DNA from: an uncultured Roseburia sp.
GTDB taxonomy: Bacteria; Bacillota; Clostridia; Lachnospirales; Lachnospiraceae
DNA: 64,000 nucleotides
Assembly: GCA_947644305.1 (NCBI GenBank)
Contig: CANRYS010000006.1
Location: forward strand, 1 to 64,000
Reading direction: 5' to 3'
The translations under genes were made by a program, and so were the position numbers. The notes under the pieces are model-generated. The model was not told the DNA's origin and did not search any database. It saw only the letters and a list, made by a program, of their open reading frames with translations. Positions 37,058-45,903 of the stretch are shown here, piece by piece. Numbering within the stretch: position 1 is the first letter of the stretch; each line of letters starts with the position of its first letter.

Positions 37058-37366
37058 TTAGTCAATCACTGCGCCAGTAGCTTTAGCGTAACGTACTTTC
37101 GATTTACCATCCTCAGATTTAAATCCGATTCTCGTCACCTTTCCATCTACTACATACATTACATTGGATACGTCAAATGCTGCTTCTTCTTCAATGATTC
37201 CGCCCTTTGCATTTGACTGGTTCGGTTTCACATGTTTTTTCACCATGTTTACGCCTTCAACCTTCACTTTTCCATTCTTAACTTCAAGAACTTTTCCTTC
37301 TTTACCTTTATCTACACCGGCGATCACGCGAACGGTATCACCTTTTTTGATCTTTGATGTTGCCAC
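37058..37366 (-). CDS. rplX: 50S ribosomal protein L24
   Basis: 102-aa KOW-domain assembly-initiator protein. [20 protein letters not shown] and [14 protein letters not shown] are typical. The start is GTG 37366, ten bases after GGAGG. Confidence 0.96.
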   Translation of the reverse strand: MATSKIKKGDTVRVIAGVDKGKEGKVLEVKNGKVKVEGVNMVKKHVKPNQSNAKGGIIEEEAAFDVSNVMYVVDGKVTRIGFKSEDGKSKVRYAKATGAVID

Positions 37367-37381
37367 TTCAGGGACACCTCC

Positions 37382-37750
37382 TTATAATACTTCTGGTGCT
37401 AAAGAAACAATTTTCATGAACTGTTTGTCTCTTAATTCTCTAGCTACAGGTCCAAAAATACGGGTTCCTCTAGGAGTCTTGTCATCTTTGATGATGACTG
37501 CCGCATTTTCATCAAAACGAATATATGAACCGTCTGGACGACGAATCTCTTTTACTGTACGAACAACAACAGCCTTTACTACGTCTCCTTTTTTAACAAC
37601 TCCACCTGGTGTTGCATCTTTGACCGTAGCAACGATAATATCGCCTACTGCCGCATATCTTCTAACAGAACCGCCAAGAACACGGATACAAAGCAATTCT
37701 TTGGCACCTGTGTTATCAGCAACTTTAAGTCTTGTTTCCTGCTGTACCAT
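37382..37750 (-). CDS. rplN: 50S ribosomal protein L14
   Basis: 122 aa, five-stranded barrel protein at the subunit interface. [20 protein letters not shown] opens it and [15 protein letters not shown] ends the core. Normal position between rpsQ and rplX. Confidence 0.97.
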   Translation of the reverse strand: MVQQETRLKVADNTGAKELLCIRVLGGSVRRYAAVGDIIVATVKDATPGGVVKKGDVVKAVVVRTVKEIRRPDGSYIRFDENAAVIIKDDKTPRGTRIFGPVARELRDKQFMKIVSLAPEVL

Positions 37751-37812
37751 TCCAATACTCTCCTTTCAAGGTTATTCTGATAACGAAATTATTTTGCTAA
37801 AGTGAAATTTTA

Positions 37813-37828
37813 TTTCGCTGAAGCGAAA
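37813..37828. repeat. Hairpin TTTCGCTgaAGCGAAA in the rpsQ-rplN spacer
   Basis: Perfect 7-bp stem with a two-base centre in an 82-bp spacer, one of a set of palindromes in the longer ribosomal spacers. Confidence 0.7.
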
Positions 37829-37832
37829 GGAT

Positions 37833-38087
37833 TTACTTCGCTTTTTCGATAATCTCAACAAGTCTCCATCTCTTGTCCTTGGACAGTGGTCTTGTCTCCA
37901 TAACCTTTACTCTGTCACCAATGTTACATTCATTCTGCTCGTCATGAGCTTTTAATTTATAAGTTCTTTTTACGATCTTTCCATAAAGCGGATGTTTTAC
38001 GTTGTCTACTACAGCTACAACGATGGTCTTATCCATTTTATTACTTACAACTTTACCTGTACGAGTTTTTCTAAGATTTCTTTCCAC
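37833..38087 (-). CDS. rpsQ: 30S ribosomal protein S17
   Basis: 84-aa OB-fold protein. [39 protein letters not shown] and the [17 protein letters not shown] end are diagnostic. The start is GTG 38087, eight bases after GGAGG. Confidence 0.96.
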   Translation of the reverse strand: MERNLRKTRTGKVVSNKMDKTIVVAVVDNVKHPLYGKIVKRTYKLKAHDEQNECNIGDRVKVMETRPLSKDKRWRLVEIIEKAK

Positions 38088-38107
38088 AACAAAATCCTCC
38101 TTTCCAT

Positions 38108-38317
38108 TTAGTTAGCTGCCTTCTGCTCAAAAGACATCGCTGTCTGAATACGAGCAATATTGCGTCTAACTTCTTTGATTCTGCTTGTATTGTCAAGTTG
38201 GTTTGTTGCGTTCTGGAATCTCAAATTGAAAAGTTCCTTCTTAGCAGCTACTAACTCGTCATTTAATTCAGCAAGTGATTTATCTTTCAAATTATTCATG
38301 AACTCTTTACTCTTCAC
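38108..38317 (-). CDS. rpmC: 50S ribosomal protein L29
   Basis: 69-aa two-helix protein near the exit tunnel, a docking site for trigger factor and SRP in model bacteria. [20 protein letters not shown] is the signature. The start is GTG 38317, eight bases after GGAGG, giving an 11-base overlap with the rplP end; a GTG nine bases earlier abuts the ribosome binding site. Confidence 0.94.
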   Translation of the reverse strand: MKSKEFMNNLKDKSLAELNDELVAAKKELFNLRFQNATNQLDNTSRIKEVRRNIARIQTAMSFEQKAAN

Positions 38318-38744
38318 TGCCCGCACCTCCTTCTAAGTCTGCGCGTGAAACGATCTTACATTTAACCGGCAATTTGTGTGTTGCAAGACGAAGCGCTTCT
38401 CTTGCCACTTCTTCCGGCACACCGGCGATCTCAAACATTACGCGTCCTGGCTTAACTACAGCTACCCAGTATTCCAGAGCACCTTTACCTTTACCCATTC
38501 GAGTCTCGGCAGGAGTCTTTGTAACCGGCTTATCAGGGAAAATCTTGATCCAGACTTTACCACCACGCTTGATATAACGGGTCATGGCAACACGGGCTGC
38601 CTCTATCTGATTGGACTTGATCCAGGCCGGCTCAGTAGCAACGATACCGAATTCACCATATGTGATCTTGTTGCCGCGAAGCGCCTTACCCTTCATAGAA
38701 CCACGAAACTGTTTACGACGTTTTACTCTCTTAGGCATTAACAT
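38307..38744 (-). CDS. rplP: 50S ribosomal protein L16
   Basis: 145 aa. The N-terminal [19 protein letters not shown] and [19 protein letters not shown] are diagnostic. Its ATG overlaps the rpsC stop as TAATG, which favours the MLMPKR start over the internal ATG two codons later. Confidence 0.96.
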   Translation of the reverse strand: MLMPKRVKRRKQFRGSMKGKALRGNKITYGEFGIVATEPAWIKSNQIEAARVAMTRYIKRGGKVWIKIFPDKPVTKTPAETRMGKGKGALEYWVAVVKPGRVMFEIAGVPEEVAREALRLATHKLPVKCKIVSRADLEGGAGSEE

Positions 38745-39424
38745 TATTTATCGCTCCCTTCCTTTGCACTAGCCTTGGCTGGTTTTTCACCTTTGGTTGG
38801 AAGTACTTCTCCATGATAGATCCATGTCTTCACACCGATCTTACCATAAGTTGTGTTCGCTTCTGCAAATCCATAGTCAATGTCTGCACGAAGTGTCTGA
38901 AGCGGAATATTTCCTTCGCTGTAAAACTCAGTACGAGCCATATCAGCACCGCCAAGACGTCCAGAACATGCTGTTTTGATACCCTGTGCTCCCGCTTTCA
39001 TTGCTCTTCCCATGCAGGATTTCATCGCACGACGGAATGAAATACGGTTTTCCAACTGTGCTGCGATATTCTCTGCTACCAGTTGTGCATCGCTGTCTGG
39101 TCTCTTTACTTCTTTGATATCCACAAGAATCTTCTTCTCGGAGAACTTAGCCAGTTCCACTTTCAGCTTCTCGATCTCAGATCCGCCTTTTCCGATTACC
39201 ACACCTGGCTTTGCTGTATAAACGATAACTTTAACTCGCTCGCTTGTTCTCTCGATCTCGATCTTAGAAATTCCTGCGTGATACAGTTTTTTCTTTAGGA
39301 ACTCACGAATTTTATAATCTTCCACAAGACTGTCAGCAAAATCTTCCGGCTCTGCAAACCATCTGGACTCCCAGTCTTTAATAACACCGACTCTTAAACC
39401 ATGAGGATTAACTTTTTGTCCCAT
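38744..39424 (-). CDS. rpsC: 30S ribosomal protein S3
   Basis: 226 aa with a KH domain ([17 protein letters not shown]) and the S3 C-domain ([17 protein letters not shown]). ATG 39424 (MGQKVNPHG) follows GGAGAGTAAC; the frame extends nine codons upstream into the rplV end. The C-terminal tail is lysine/alanine-rich, as common in Clostridia. Confidence 0.96.
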   Translation of the reverse strand: MGQKVNPHGLRVGVIKDWESRWFAEPEDFADSLVEDYKIREFLKKKLYHAGISKIEIERTSERVKVIVYTAKPGVVIGKGGSEIEKLKVELAKFSEKKILVDIKEVKRPDSDAQLVAENIAAQLENRISFRRAMKSCMGRAMKAGAQGIKTACSGRLGGADMARTEFYSEGNIPLQTLRADIDYGFAEANTTYGKIGVKTWIYHGEVLPTKGEKPAKASAKEGSDK

Positions 39425-39440
39425 TGTTACTCTCCTTTCA

Positions 39441-39827
39441 CTATCTCTCATTCAAGACTACTGTAATATGACACATTCTCTTTTCGATTCTGTAAGCCAT
39501 ACCACGAGCTCTTGGTCGAATTCTCTTCATTGTCGTTGCTTTGTTGGCAAAGCACTCTTCTACATAGAGAGTTTCCGGATTCATTCCATTATTGTTCTCA
39601 GCATTTGCAATTGCAGATTTCAAAAGCTTCTCAATTACAGCTGATGCATATCTTGGGTTGTATGCTAAAATACCAAGTGCTGTCTGTACATCCTTGCCAC
39701 GGATCGCATCCAGTACAAATCCTGCTTTCTGAGCAGACATTCTAGCGTATGACAGCTTAGCAGATGGTCTTGTATCTTTATTCTGGTTTCTTTCTTTCTT
39801 AATCTGTGATCTATGTCCTTTAGCCAC
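39441..39827 (-). CDS. rplV: 50S ribosomal protein L22
   Basis: 128 aa. The region [21 protein letters not shown] and the C-terminal [20 protein letters not shown] hairpin, which lines the exit tunnel, are diagnostic. The start is GTG 39827, eight bases after GGAGG. Confidence 0.96.
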   Translation of the reverse strand: MAKGHRSQIKKERNQNKDTRPSAKLSYARMSAQKAGFVLDAIRGKDVQTALGILAYNPRYASAVIEKLLKSAIANAENNNGMNPETLYVEECFANKATTMKRIRPRARGMAYRIEKRMCHITVVLNER

Positions 39828-39869
39828 GGATGAAACCTCCTTTCAAAATTGAAAACAATATATGCTGCC

Positions 39870-39913
39870 GAAAGTTTCGCAGAAACTTTCCAAGAATTTT
39901 GGAAAAAATTCTT
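39870..39913. repeat. Two tandem hairpins in the rpsS-rplV spacer
   Basis: GAAAGTTTCgcaGAAACTTTC (39870-39890) is perfect, and AAGAATTT/AAATTCTT follows at 39892-39913. Neither has a U-run suited to termination on the minus strand. Confidence 0.7.
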
Positions 39914-39915
39914 TA

Positions 39916-40191
39916 TTAGCGGCCTTTTTTCTCGTCTTTACCATGTCCGCGATAGGTTCTGGTAGCAACAAACTCTCCGAGCTTGTGGCCTACCATATCC
40001 TCTGTGATATATACAGGAACATGCTTTCTACCGTCATGTACTGCGATGGTATGACCTACCATGCTAGGGAAGATAGTAGAACGACGTGACCAGGTTTTTA
40101 TTACTTGTTTATCGCCAGATTCGTTCATGGCATCAATCTTTTTCAAAAGATGCGCATCAGCGAATGGTCCTTTTTTTAATGAACGAGCCAA
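39916..40191 (-). CDS. rpsS: 30S ribosomal protein S19
   Basis: 91 aa. [19 protein letters not shown] and [21 protein letters not shown] are diagnostic. The start is TTG 40191, eight bases after GGAGG; no ATG or GTG in frame fits. Confidence 0.95.
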   Translation of the reverse strand: MARSLKKGPFADAHLLKKIDAMNESGDKQVIKTWSRRSTIFPSMVGHTIAVHDGRKHVPVYITEDMVGHKLGEFVATRTYRGHGKDEKKGR

Positions 40192-40324
40192 TTCATTTAC
40201 CTCCTTTTATTGAGAAAACCATAGGTCAGGGGCAAGCCAGATGGCTGTACCCATGACGTTGTAATAACCAGATAATTATTTGGCAAGGGCTGAAGCGCTT
40301 GCCCTGCCTACTTGTTAAATCATC

Positions 40325-41170
40325 TTATTTAGCAAGGGCTTTCCCGTCCCTTCTACGGATAATCATCTTATTCGACTGCTTATTTTTCTTTCTTGTCTTA
40401 AGACCAAGTGCAGGCTTGCCCCAAGGTGTACATGGACCTGGACGTCCGATACCGGTCTTACCTTCTCCACCACCGTGTGGATGGTCATTCGGGTTCATAA
40501 CAGATCCACGAACGGTCGGGCGGATACCCATATGACGTTTACGTCCTGCTTTACCGATATTGATCAGGTTATGCTCTGCATTTCCCACCTGTCCGATGGT
40601 CGCGCGGCATACAATAGGCACCATTCTCATCTCGCCGGAAGGCATACGAAGCGTCGCATATTTTCCTTCCTTCGCCATAAGCTGTGCACTGTTTCCTGCG
40701 GAACGAACGAACTGCCCGCCATGTCCCGGATAAAGCTCGATGTTGTGTACCAGTGTACCAACCGGAATATCTTTCAGCTCCATGCAGTTTCCGACTCTCG
40801 CCTCAGCGGTCTCACCATTCATCACCTGCTGTCCAACTTTCAGTCCTGCCGGTGCAAGGATGTATGCCTTTTCACCGTCTGCATAGCAGATCAGTGCAAT
40901 GTTTGCTGTACGGTTTGGATCGTACTCGATACTCTTAACTGTTGCTGGGATTCCGTCTTTATTTCTCTTAAAATCTATCATTCTATATTTTCTTCTAGAA
41001 CCGCCTCCACGGTGTCTCACCGTGATCTTTCCCTGGGCATTACGTCCTGCATTTTTCTTCAGGGACACGGTCAGGGATTTCTCAGGAGCAGACTTTGTGA
41101 TCTCCGCGAAATCAGAACCTGTCATCTGTCTTCTAGAAGGTGTATATGGGTTAAATGTCTTAATTCCCAT
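40325..41170 (-). CDS. rplB: 50S ribosomal protein L2
   Basis: 281 aa peptidyl-transferase-associated protein. [20 protein letters not shown] starts it; [16 protein letters not shown] and the C-terminal [17 protein letters not shown] with its conserved His are present. The 133-bp spacer to rpsS has a GGCAAG/CTTGCC hairpin (about 40283-40304). Confidence 0.97.
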   Translation of the reverse strand: MGIKTFNPYTPSRRQMTGSDFAEITKSAPEKSLTVSLKKNAGRNAQGKITVRHRGGGSRRKYRMIDFKRNKDGIPATVKSIEYDPNRTANIALICYADGEKAYILAPAGLKVGQQVMNGETAEARVGNCMELKDIPVGTLVHNIELYPGHGGQFVRSAGNSAQLMAKEGKYATLRMPSGEMRMVPIVCRATIGQVGNAEHNLINIGKAGRKRHMGIRPTVRGSVMNPNDHPHGGGEGKTGIGRPGPCTPWGKPALGLKTRKKNKQSNKMIIRRRDGKALAK

Positions 41171-41238
41171 GAGTTACACTCCTTTCAAAAATAACTTGCT
41201 TTGTATCTACCTCAAGCTTTCCTCAGAAAACTTTTCAT

Positions 41239-41280
41239 GAATTTGCCTGCAAATTCCATTTGAACTTCCGTAAGAAGTTC
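41239..41280. repeat. Two hairpins in the rplW-rplB spacer
   Basis: GAATTTGCctGCAAATTC (41239-41256) and GAACTTCcgtaaGAAGTTC (41262-41280) are perfect inverted repeats in a 116-bp spacer, immediately after the rplW start side on the minus transcript. Confidence 0.7.
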
Positions 41281-41286
41281 TAATTT

Positions 41287-41586
41287 TTACAGACCTTCAA
41301 AAATCTCAATGTCAGCGCTGTCTTCTGTCAACTGCACAACTGCTTTCTTTCTCTTAGCAGTCTTGCCCGTTGTCATTCCACGTCTGCGTTTTTTACCTTC
41401 ACAGTTCATGGTGTTTACCTTCTTTACTTTGGTTCCGGCAAACATTTTTTCAACAGCATCCTTGATCTGGGTTTTTGTCGCATCTGTGTGTACATAAAAT
41501 GTATATTTTTTATATTCCATTCCCGCCATGGATTTCTCCGTAATAACCGGTTTGGAGATAATGTCATAATATTTCAGATCTGCCAT
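41287..41586 (-). CDS. rplW: 50S ribosomal protein L23
   Basis: 99 aa protein at the exit tunnel rim. YYDIISKPVITEKSMAGME and YTFYVHTDATKTQIKDAVEK are typical, plus the basic loop EGKKRRRGMTTGKTAKRKK. Its ATG overlaps the rplD stop (TAATG). Confidence 0.97.
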   Translation of the reverse strand: MADLKYYDIISKPVITEKSMAGMEYKKYTFYVHTDATKTQIKDAVEKMFAGTKVKKVNTMNCEGKKRRRGMTTGKTAKRKKAVVQLTEDSADIEIFEGL

Positions 41587-42206
41587 TATGCGTACACCTC
41601 CTCAATTGCTTTCACAGCATCCTTCGTAAGAATCACATTGTCATACTTCAGAATGTCGTATACGTTGATAGAGTTAGCATATACTCCTCTTGCCGTCGGA
41701 ATATTGCGGACGGAAAGTGTTACATTTTTCGCTTCCTCGTCAACTACAAACAGAGCTTTTTTCATATCAAGACCATTCAACAGTGTCTGCATTGTCTTTG
41801 TCTTAGGAGCGTCCAGTTCCATTCCATCAACAACGATCAGCTTGTTTTCACTTACCTTTGATGATAATGCGGATTTCAGAGCTGTTACTTTTTCTTTCTT
41901 ATTCATCTTAAATGAATAATCTCTCGGTGTAGGAGCAAATACAACTCCGCCGCCCTTCCACTGTGGAGCACGGATCGAACCCTGTCTTGCATGTCCGGTT
42001 CCCTTCTGTCTCCACGGTTTTCTTCCTCCGCCGCGAACCTCAGAGCGAGTCTTCGCTTTCTGTGTTCCCTGACGTTTGTTAGCCAGCTGCAATACAACTG
42101 CCCTATGAACTAAATGTTCATTTACCGGTGCGGCAAAGATCGAATCATTCAATTCCATTTTTCCTGTTTCTTTGCCTTCCATATTGTAAACAGATACGCT
42201 TGCCAT
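41586..42206 (-). CDS. rplD: 50S ribosomal protein L4
   Basis: 206 aa. The tunnel loop region [20 protein letters not shown] and [20 protein letters not shown] are diagnostic. In Escherichia coli L4 represses the S10 operon through the leader; whether that happens here is not shown. Confidence 0.97.
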   Translation of the reverse strand: MASVSVYNMEGKETGKMELNDSIFAAPVNEHLVHRAVVLQLANKRQGTQKAKTRSEVRGGGRKPWRQKGTGHARQGSIRAPQWKGGGVVFAPTPRDYSFKMNKKEKVTALKSALSSKVSENKLIVVDGMELDAPKTKTMQTLLNGLDMKKALFVVDEEAKNVTLSVRNIPTARGVYANSINVYDILKYDNVILTKDAVKAIEEVYA

Positions 42207-42230
42207 CTGTGTCGTCCTCCTTTCCGAAAG

Positions 42231-42860
42231 TTATGCCTTTACGGATTCTTTGATAATAACGGTTGATTTCTTTGGTCCCGGTACTGCTCCTTTAACCAGA
42301 AGAAGATTATTCTCTACATCCACCCTCACGATTTCGAGATTCTGGATGGTAACTTTTACAGCACCCATCTGACCAGGCATTTTCTTGCCTTTGAATACTT
42401 TGCTTGGATCCGATGCAGAACCATTGGAACCAGCATGTCTATGGAATTTGGAGCCGTGACCCATCGGTCCTCTGGACTGGCCATGACGCTTGATCGCACC
42501 CTGGAATCCTTTACCTTTGCTTGTCGCTGTCACGTCGATCTTGTCACCGGCTTCAAAGATATCTGCTTTAATTTCCTGTCCTAATTCAAACTCCTCTGCA
42601 TTGTCAAACTTAAACTCTGTGAGAAATCTCTTGTTCTCTACGCCTGCTTTTGCAAAGTGTCCCTGTTTTGGCTTGTTGACAAGCTTCTCGCGGATGTCGC
42701 CAAACCCAACCTGTACTGCACTGTATCCGTCTGTCTCAACATTTTTGATCTGAGTCACGAAAACCGGACCAGCCTCAAGCACAGTAACCGGTGTCAATAC
42801 ACCGTCTTCGTTGAAAATCTGTGTCATTCCAACTTTTGTAGCTACGATAGCTTTCTTCAT
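42231..42860 (-). CDS. rplC: 50S ribosomal protein L3
   Basis: 209 aa. [39 protein letters not shown] and [20 protein letters not shown] are diagnostic. AGGAGGTAAATAAA precedes the ATG. The gene is preceded by an unusually long, structured 332-nt spacer after rpsJ. Confidence 0.97.
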   Translation of the reverse strand: MKKAIVATKVGMTQIFNEDGVLTPVTVLEAGPVFVTQIKNVETDGYSAVQVGFGDIREKLVNKPKQGHFAKAGVENKRFLTEFKFDNAEEFELGQEIKADIFEAGDKIDVTATSKGKGFQGAIKRHGQSRGPMGHGSKFHRHAGSNGSASDPSKVFKGKKMPGQMGAVKVTIQNLEIVRVDVENNLLLVKGAVPGPKKSTVIIKESVKA

Positions 42861-43192
42861 TTTATTTACCTCCTAAATTTCTACAGCGGATTGCTTTCAT
42901 ATCCTTCTTAGAGCTTTCGCTCTTTAGGGTTTTAAACCCTCCCGATAGCGGAAAACAATCATCCTAGATGGTTACGGGTGTTCTGAACCGGAGAACCTTC
43001 GTAAACTTTTAGGACCAGGGGACTGTGTCTCTTCCCCCCTGTAAGGTTTCTTTCTTTAATAAAATAATGAACAGTATGTTCAAAATTTACTTCGCCTCTG
43101 CGCAAGTTTGCGAATACAAATCCTATGAATCACAATCCTTGCCTCAAGTTCGTCTGCGACGAACTTGCAATGGCTCGGCGCAGCCGAGACTA
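42861..43192 (-). promoter_or_regulatory. Structured 332-nt intercistronic region between rpsJ and rplC
   Basis: On the minus transcript the order is: CTCGGCtgcGCCGAG, then CAAGTTCGTC/GACGAACTTG, then a CGCAA/TTGCG hairpin nested in TTCGC/GCGAA. Next comes an AACCTT/AAGGTT stem enclosing CAGGGG/CCCCTG, then GTTCT/AGAAC, then AGGGTTTaAAACCCT, and finally AGAGCgaaaGCTCT just before the rplC ribosome binding site. No open reading frame is credible. This is far longer than other spacers in the cluster; a ribosomal-protein-sensing leader or an RNA-processing site is the likeliest meaning. Confidence 0.6.
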
Positions 43193-43507
43193 TTATTTCA
43201 TTTTAATATCAATTGCAACCCCAGCAGGCATCTCCAAACGGGATAATGCATCTACTGTCTTCTGTGATGGCTTAAGCACATCGATCAGTCTCTTGTGAGT
43301 TCTCTGCTCAAACTGCTCTCTGGAGTCTTTGTACTTGTGTACCGCACGAAGAATCGTGATAACCTCTTTCTTAGTAGGAAGTGGTACCGGACCGCTTACC
43401 TTTGCTCCTGTTTTCTTCACTGTCTCGATCAGCTTTGCAGCCGCGAAATCGATCAACTGATGATCGTATGCTTTTAAAATGATTCTCATTGTCTGTTGAC
43501 TTGCCAT
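43193..43507 (-). CDS. rpsJ: 30S ribosomal protein S10
   Basis: 104-aa first gene of the S10 operon; S10 (NusE) also joins the antitermination complex with Nus[36 protein letters not shown] and [18 protein letters not shown] are diagnostic. ATG 43507 follows GGAGG by 11 bases; the frame extends 23 codons upstream without support. Confidence 0.96.
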   Translation of the reverse strand: MASQQTMRIILKAYDHQLIDFAAAKLIETVKKTGAKVSGPVPLPTKKEVITILRAVHKYKDSREQFEQRTHKRLIDVLKPSQKTVDALSRLEMPAGVAIDIKMK

Positions 43508-43814
43508 AAAAAAAGCCGCCTCCTTTTCGTACTTGAAAAATAATGTTAGTACGACAAGTGGTGACTGTACACTCATCCGTGTGTGTCATGCCGGTTCACA
43601 CAAAATTCCGCCTTGTCAGCGGAAATCCGCCCTATTGGGCAGTTGATACACACGTTTATCTGTTCTTAGACAGAAACTATGGTTCGTACAGTGACTTGCC
43701 GTCAGGTTTACCGACTGCTGAAATATGTATTCTGCAGTCTCTTGACATTCGCTCCACGGAAAACCCATCATCACGATGGCAACCTCACGCTTCTTCGCTA
43801 TCAATGTCACAGCA
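43508..43814 (-). promoter_or_regulatory. S10 operon 5' leader
   Basis: Roughly 305 nt between the inferred start site and rpsJ. Hairpins on the minus transcript include GACTGC/GCAGTC, TCTGT/ACAGA, GCCCaataGGGC, ATTTCCGC/GCGGAAT, TGTGTG/CACACA and CGTACT/AGTACG just before the rpsJ Shine-Dalgarno. No U-run terminator is obvious. A 64-codon frame crosses it but lacks a ribosome binding site. An autoregulatory leader analogous in role to the enterobacterial S10 leader is plausible, but the sequence is not similar to it. Confidence 0.6.
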
Positions 43815-43820
43815 ATGGCT

Positions 43821-43849
43821 ATTATACACTATATTTCCAGCAATTGCAA
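43821..43849 (-). promoter_or_regulatory. Sigma-A promoter of the S10-spc operon
   Basis: Minus-strand TTGCAA, 17-base spacer, consensus TATAAT. It is 44 bases past the transglutaminase stop and is the only strong promoter seen upstream of the 13-kb ribosomal cluster. Confidence 0.85.
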
Positions 43850-43892
43850 GCGTTTTATTAAAAAACTTCGTACGAACCATTTCTATTATTTA

Positions 43893-45890
43893 TTATATCA
43901 TTTTTATTTTTTTGTATTTTTTCCCTGATACCGTTACCACAACGGTAATTTTCATCTTCTTTTTTAATTTTGATGAAGTTTTGATGGAAAGCTTTCCACT
44001 TCTGGTCTGTTTTGAAGTAAAAGTCAGTTTTTTATAACGTTTCATCCTATTTAATAGAAATCTTTTATTGAGCCCGACCGTTGCTTTCGTTGCTCTGGGC
44101 ACAGTGACTACGATCTTTTTCTTTCCTCTGCTAGCTGAAATCTTGATCTGGGACAATATATCAGTTCTTTTGTTCCCGGTTTCCTGATCTCTTTTAACAG
44201 TCACATTTCCCGCTCCTATCTGTTGAGACGCCAGTGGAAAAAGTGCCATATTTCCGGTAGGGGGTACTGTATCCGATAGGTGAGCTGTACTTATCGGCAC
44301 TTCTGTCTGGATGGGGGAATCGACGGGAGCCGGTGATGATGTCACAGAGGGAGCCGACGATACCGATGGAAGATCTCCTTCCTCCGGGGTCATCGTTGCC
44401 TCTGGGGGCACCGTCGCCTCTGGAGAAGACACCGGTTCTGGTGTAGCTGTTTTCTGAGGCGGTTCTGTCACCATGGGCTGGGGCGGATAGGTTGTCTCTG
44501 GCACCTCAAATCTACACACCGTCCGCGGCTCCAGGACACGGATCACTGATACTCGCTCACCATCTATCACTTTGGCAGAAACCATGCCCGGCAGCACCTG
44601 AAGTTCCTTTGCCTGAATCCAAAGTCCATAAAGCGTATCCGTTCCTTCCGTATTGATCTCAGGAACCGTTTCTCCTTTGGTCAATCCCTCCGCCTCAGCA
44701 GACACCCACAGTACCTCATCTGGTGTATTAAAGTACAATATGCCCTGGTGTATGGCAAGCCGCGTATATTTTTCGGTAAAATAATATCCTGGTGCCGCCG
44801 TTTCCCAGCGGTATGAGCTGAGATCTACCAGTTTTTCCATCCTTTCAGCTTTCACATCCGTCTCTGGATTCCAACGGTAGATACCCGGATCTGAACCTTT
44901 ATTTTTCACAAAAAACCAATTTTCCCCGTCGCTTACCAGAGGAGATGAGGAATTCTCCCAGAAAAAGGAATCCCATGACGTATCTCCACAGGGCTCACTT
45001 AATGTTTCGTCCCATATGTAAGATGTTTTCCACACAGAATCACTTTTTAAGAAATATTTATGTTCTGCCCTGCCAGGCATATCCTCCAACGGATCATCCC
45101 AGGTCACATCCACATGATACCATCTGCCCGCCAGCCGAACCTGATTCCACATATGACGCATGGCATCGCTGGGCACGGTCCTGCATGGAATTCCCAACCG
45201 CTTCATAAAGTACAGATATGCCAGCGCATATCCCTCACACACGGCCCGTCCCTCCACGATCAGACTGTAGGCATCGTAGCGGCATGAATCCGTATCAGAC
45301 TGCGGGTCCCTGGTGTCATATTCATAATGAGAAGCAAGATAATCATGGATATACAAGGCCTTTTCCATATCACTCCACTCCGGATTCACCCCGGAAAGGA
45401 TCTGATCCGATGCCTCCTGAAATGTGACTTTCATCTCTTCAATACGTGTTTTCGATACATCTGCGCCGCCGAACTGATAGGAGGGGATATACGACAGAAC
45501 GTATTTCTGCTCGTCCGCAGAAACCTGGTAACTGAACCTTTTTCCCACATAAAACAATTCTGGCGAAGAATTGATAATATCACTGAGTAAGGTTCTAAAT
45601 TCTTCCACTGTCAGCTCATATTTTTCCAGATCTATATCTGGTTCTACTGCAAGCATACCCTCATAGATTACCTCTCTGGCCTCGCTGCTCTTTTCTGACA
45701 CCCCACGCAGAGCCATGGATTTTTCCGCGCCCGTCTGTACGACAGCCATCTGTCCATCTTGGATAAGTTTCAGTGTCCCCTTCTGCCATTCTCCTCTGGC
45801 TGTCTCGGCGGCAGAGCCCACTGCTGATTGCAGCAGCATGCCCAGAATCAGCAGGAATGCCAGGCAGCGCGAATAATATTTTTTCATCAT
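43893..45890 (-). CDS. Secreted transglutaminase-like protein with Ser/Thr/Pro linker and basic C-terminus
   Basis: 665 aa. The signal peptide covers about 1-28. A transglutaminase-like cysteine protease fold (about 160-275) has the catalytic Cys in GRAVCEGYALAY, His in MRHMWNQV and Asp in HVDVTWDDP. A beta-rich middle, possibly propeller-like (about 300-460), is followed by a long Pro/Thr/Ser/Glu linker (about 465-555) and a lysine-rich C-terminal beta domain of about 100 residues ending KKYKKIKMI. Such proteins may cleave or crosslink peptides at the cell surface; activity here is unproven. ATG follows AAAGGAATAAATTT. It is separate from the pyrophosphatase gene by 13 bases. Confidence 0.83.
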   Translation of the reverse strand: MMKKYYSRCLAFLLILGMLLQSAVGSAAETARGEWQKGTLKLIQDGQMAVVQTGAEKSMALRGVSEKSSEAREVIYEGMLAVEPDIDLEKYELTVEEFRTLLSDIINSSPELFYVGKRFSYQVSADEQKYVLSYIPSYQFGGADVSKTRIEEMKVTFQEASDQILSGVNPEWSDMEKALYIHDYLASHYEYDTRDPQSDTDSCRYDAYSLIVEGRAVCEGYALAYLYFMKRLGIPCRTVPSDAMRHMWNQVRLAGRWYHVDVTWDDPLEDMPGRAEHKYFLKSDSVWKTSYIWDETLSEPCGDTSWDSFFWENSSSPLVSDGENWFFVKNKGSDPGIYRWNPETDVKAERMEKLVDLSSYRWETAAPGYYFTEKYTRLAIHQGILYFNTPDEVLWVSAEAEGLTKGETVPEINTEGTDTLYGLWIQAKELQVLPGMVSAKVIDGERVSVIRVLEPRTVCRFEVPETTYPPQPMVTEPPQKTATPEPVSSPEATVPPEATMTPEEGDLPSVSSAPSVTSSPAPVDSPIQTEVPISTAHLSDTVPPTGNMALFPLASQQIGAGNVTVKRDQETGNKRTDILSQIKISASRGKKKIVVTVPRATKATVGLNKRFLLNRMKRYKKLTFTSKQTRSGKLSIKTSSKLKKKMKITVVVTVSGKKYKKIKMI

Positions 45891-45903
45891 AAATTTATTC
45901 CTT

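Noticed and set aside
43616-43810. 64-codon frame within the S10 leader
   Set aside because: It has no ribosome binding site, starts with GTG next to the predicted transcription start, and its sequence is unlike any recognisable protein; the region is better explained as structured leader RNA.
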